Assembly: GCA_964035545.1 (NCBI GenBank)
Contig: OZ037768.1
Location: forward strand, 7,183,241-7,247,240
Reading direction: 5' to 3'
Length of the DNA: 64,000 nucleotides
From: Bugula neritina
Lineage: Eukaryota > Bryozoa > Gymnolaemata > Cheilostomatida > Bugulidae
The notes under the pieces were generated by a model. That model was not told where the DNA came from and did no database searches. It saw only the letters and a list, made by a program, of their open reading frames with translations. A program made the position numbers and the translations under genes. Positions within the stretch are counted from its first letter, which is position 1; every line of letters begins with the position of its first letter. Below, piece by piece: positions 61,101 to 64,000 of this stretch.

Positions 61101-63701
61101 ATAACTAGTGTTCAAGGTGTAACATGGCACAGTGGCTATTTTAGGTGCTTTTATAATTTATATTTCAAATTTTCTCAACTAGTTGTCTTTTGAAGCTGAA
61201 ATGATGTGTTTAGGGCAAAAGTTTAATCAATATAGTTTTCTGTTAGGTAATTTGTCAACTCTTGCATTAAATCAGTTTTACTTTCTTGGCTTGCAAGAAA
61301 TACTAGAACCAGTATTATTCAGTACAAATGTAATGTTTTTCTCTGATCTCTCCACTTCTTGTGTCCATTGAAATACATTTTTACAGTCTAAAGGTATGAC
61401 CTCTGTTGATGTGGTCGTTGATCCTCACTTATCCAATCACTTGCGTCCTCACCAGCGTGAAGGAGTTAACTTTCTCTATGAGTGTGTTATGGGCTACAAA
61501 GGACTGGGCGGTCTTGGTGCTATACTAGCGTGAGTATTTTTATTATACTTAGTCAATGAGAACACAACTCCTCTTACTTACATAGTTGCATAATATTCTA
61601 TTACATTTTCCCCAACACGATGGTACTACTCATCAAGGCCTAACTGCTAACTCTTTAATTACCAACTATATAATTAGCTAGTTGCTATCTAGCTATTGAC
61701 TATTTAACTACTAACTATTTAATCATTGTTTCCTCTGTCACTTTCCTGTATTTTTGTAGTGATGAGATGGGTTTAGGAAAGACTCTTCAAATTATAGCAT
61801 TGCTCTGGTAAGTGTATAATTTGATAAGGTTTGGAATTTATAGTATTGAGTCCTTGAATATTTCTTATCGTGTGTATGTAGATACCAAGCAATTAATTTT
61901 TCAGTTCATATGGGTTAAAATGTTGGTTTAATATTTTAAAGTACTTTTCTCAATGTTATCTAAATCAAGTTATAAAAGCTGTTTTATAAAAGTATGATAT
62001 TTTGTCCAAAAAAACAACATTTTCTCTGGTTTCACTTTGTTTTAACGTTTTCAAACTGCTGAGCCATTTTATTTCACCAGAATTATTATTATTATTATAG
62101 TTTATGACATCACTTTAGTTATATTATAATATAAGACTGGCTTACAGGACATTGCTGAAACAAAACCCAATTAGCCATAAACCTATAGCCAGAAGAGCCC
62201 TCATTGTCACACCAGGCAGCCTTGTTAAAGTATGTTTAAAATTTATTCCATGTTGCTTTGTTTCATTTCATTTTGTGTAGGTTTTTTTCTTGTTAAGCTT
62301 TCAACTCTAAAGCTAATGTTTTTCTTTGTCATTTGATTGAATTTTGACTCAGTTACTGACACGCTGGTCTACTTGTATGTTAGTTCTTGTAAATCTGGTT
62401 CTTTGTCGGACTAGTTATACTGTATGGCAGCTAAAAGAGTAATATTCAAATACAAGGTAGTAAATGTTTTAGAAAACTTAAAGATTTGGTGCATGTCAAG
62501 TAAAACAATAGTTTTTCCTTTAGTAGAGTTATTTTTGTAGAATTGGTGCCGTGAGTTTAAAAAGTGGTTAGGCCAAGAAAGATTGAAGGTTTTTGATGTC
62601 AGCTCTGACAGGAAAGCCTCGGTAAGCATCTGTAAATATTTCACTATCTTACTATGCTTTAGTTTGCATGCTGTGTAGTTTATAGGCTTTGCTGAGTAAT
62701 TGGTTTTTCAGGAGTTCAAAAATGCTCAAGTGTTTCCTGTGATGATTGTATCATATGAGATGTTCGTGAGATATTGTGACGTCATCAAACAATCTGAATT
62801 TGACCTTCTGGTGTGCGATGAAGGTCACAGGCTCAAAAATAGTTCTATTAAAACTACATCTGTAAGTATTCTTAATTCTATACCATTTCACTAGTTAGAT
62901 GTAGCTAGCTTTTTACAATGTGCAAATAATGTTTGTCATGAGATGCTATTTGCTCACAGAAAATTTTCAAGGTTGTATGATTTCTGCTGAATTTGATGAA
63001 AATAGGCTATTTTAACTTTGAAACGCATGTATTTTTTTATATAAGGGAAGGGGTGGAATAGGAGGCTACAAAAAGGCTTTGTAATTAAATCTTATTACGG
63101 TTTCACCCTTTGTTGTTTAGACTTTAAACTATTAGTTATTGCTTCAAGTGCAACACAACTCCAATATAGTGAGTATTATCCAAAACTTCAATCCAGAAAA
63201 AGAGTTTTTGGTAGACTTTATTATAAGCATTAGATACAAGTAGCATCACACTGATATAATGCTTACAGCTTCTGCATTCTTTAAACACCAAGAGACGTAT
63301 TGTGGTTACTGGAACACCAATTCAGAATGACCTTAAAGAGTTCTTTGCACTGGTTGACTTTTGTAATCCTGGAGTTTTAGGTGAGCTATTTTAATTTTTT
63401 TAAATTTCTTTATTGAGATACCAACAGTTATTTTGTTGTAAACTATAACTTTGCATTACCATTATTTCTGGAATTTCGCAATGTGTGTGATATGTAATAA
63501 ATCAATCAATCAATTATTTAGGCAGCGCCGCTTCATTCCACAAGGTTTATGAGGACCCTATTTTGTTATCCAAGCAGCCAAGTTGTACTTTAGAGGATAA
63601 GAAAGTGGGTGAAGAACGAGCCAGAGAGTTGAACCGTGTTACTGCCTCTTTTATTCTTCGAAGAACTAGTGATATCAACCAGCAGTACCTCCCAGAAAAG
63701 A
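58146..63701 (+). CDS. RAD54B: RAD54B, N-terminal part (first 12 coding exons; continues past the window)
   Basis: Exons: 58146-58629, 58868-59016, 59517-59619, 60612-60676, 60978-61061, 61387-61529, 61760-61807, 62148-62229, 62541-62621, 62712-62861, 63269-63380, 63522-63701; all phases join. The start [10 protein letters not shown] matches the vertebrate RAD54B N terminus, and [19 protein letters not shown] is also diagnostic. The SNF2 ATPase core begins with [19 protein letters not shown]. Motif I is ADEMGLGKT, split by the intron after 61529. Then come [10 protein letters not shown], motif [11 protein letters not shown], motif [22 protein letters not shown] and [17 protein letters not shown]. 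Motifs IV-VI must lie to the right. RAD54B is a nuclear double-stranded-DNA translocase that works with RAD51/DMC1 in homologous recombination. The variable linker between the N terminus and the core is poorly conserved, as in the family. Confidence 0.92.
58767..58830 (+). other. tRNA-like fragment (possible SINE head)
   Basis: An A-box-like ATGCTAAGTGAGCC and a B-box-like GGGTTCAAGCCC are spaced like a tRNA-type Pol III promoter, in the first coding intron of RAD54B close to the exon 2 acceptor. No acceptor stem pairs convincingly, so it is not a tRNA gene. Confidence 0.25.
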
Positions 63702-64000
63702 GTCAGTCGTATATATTTTGAGTCAATTCAAACTCTGTTATTTTCATATCTTAAGCACAGTTGGTATCTGTTTGGATTTGATAATTTAAATTTTAAGCTT
63801 ACAGATTACCACTTTTATAGGTTTGCCATTAAATACATTTTCAACAGGAATGTGCTTTGTTTTCCGTTTAATGCTAATTTTTGTTCTAGGTTTACAGCTT
63901 GCACATTCATCACTGCTGCACATGTTACTCAAGTTGTGATAATGGAGCTTATAGCTGTGTACTATATACTTGCTATAGCTGTGTACTGTATACTTACTAT

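Overview
This is eukaryotic, AT-rich DNA from an animal. Every protein-coding locus except one is split into short exons (about 24 to 480 bp) by GT-AG introns, and the proteins are bilaterian housekeeping and signalling families. The species cannot be named from this window. A compact invertebrate genome is likely; a spiralian is possible, because one SINE carries a core resembling those of cephalopods. No rRNA gene, complete tRNA gene, operon or CRISPR array was seen.

Layout, left to right. 1-1312: the 3' end of an LTR retrotransposon, with a zinc-finger/coiled-coil ORF and a 3' LTR. 1349-2537 (-): the first four coding exons of an EFCAB5-like ciliary protein, running off the left side. 3770-4720 (+): a complete four-exon gene for a small secreted peptide with ten cysteines (colipase/Dickkopf/prokineticin-like), none of it visible as a long ORF. 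5006-7683 (-) and 10173-12778 (-): two tandem theta-class glutathione S-transferase genes with identical exon lengths; the left copy lacks a normal splice donor after exon 1. 14292-18290 (+): ULK3 kinase with two MIT-like regions. 21042-21851 (-): an intronless GAS1-like receptor. 26812-56810 (-): a complete NBAS gene of 52 recognised coding exons. 58146 to the right edge (+): the first 12 coding exons of RAD54B, head to head with NBAS.

Functional themes. NBAS acts in ER/Golgi retrograde tethering and in nonsense-mediated decay. RAD54B is a SNF2-family recombination translocase. ULK3 and GAS1 both act in vertebrate Hedgehog signalling, and here they are neighbours in convergent orientation. 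The GST theta pair is a typical detoxification tandem duplication.

Repeats lie mostly in introns and spacers. They include two 3'-truncated LINE copies with related tails, a tRNA-derived SINE, several foldback elements, a perfect 13 x 14-bp minisatellite, a 25-bp repeat abutting an NBAS splice donor, triplet and AT microsatellites, and a degenerate hexamer-phased repeat seen in several spacers. Exon boundaries were read by eye from reading frame, splice dinucleotides and remembered family sequences. They need RNA evidence for confirmation.
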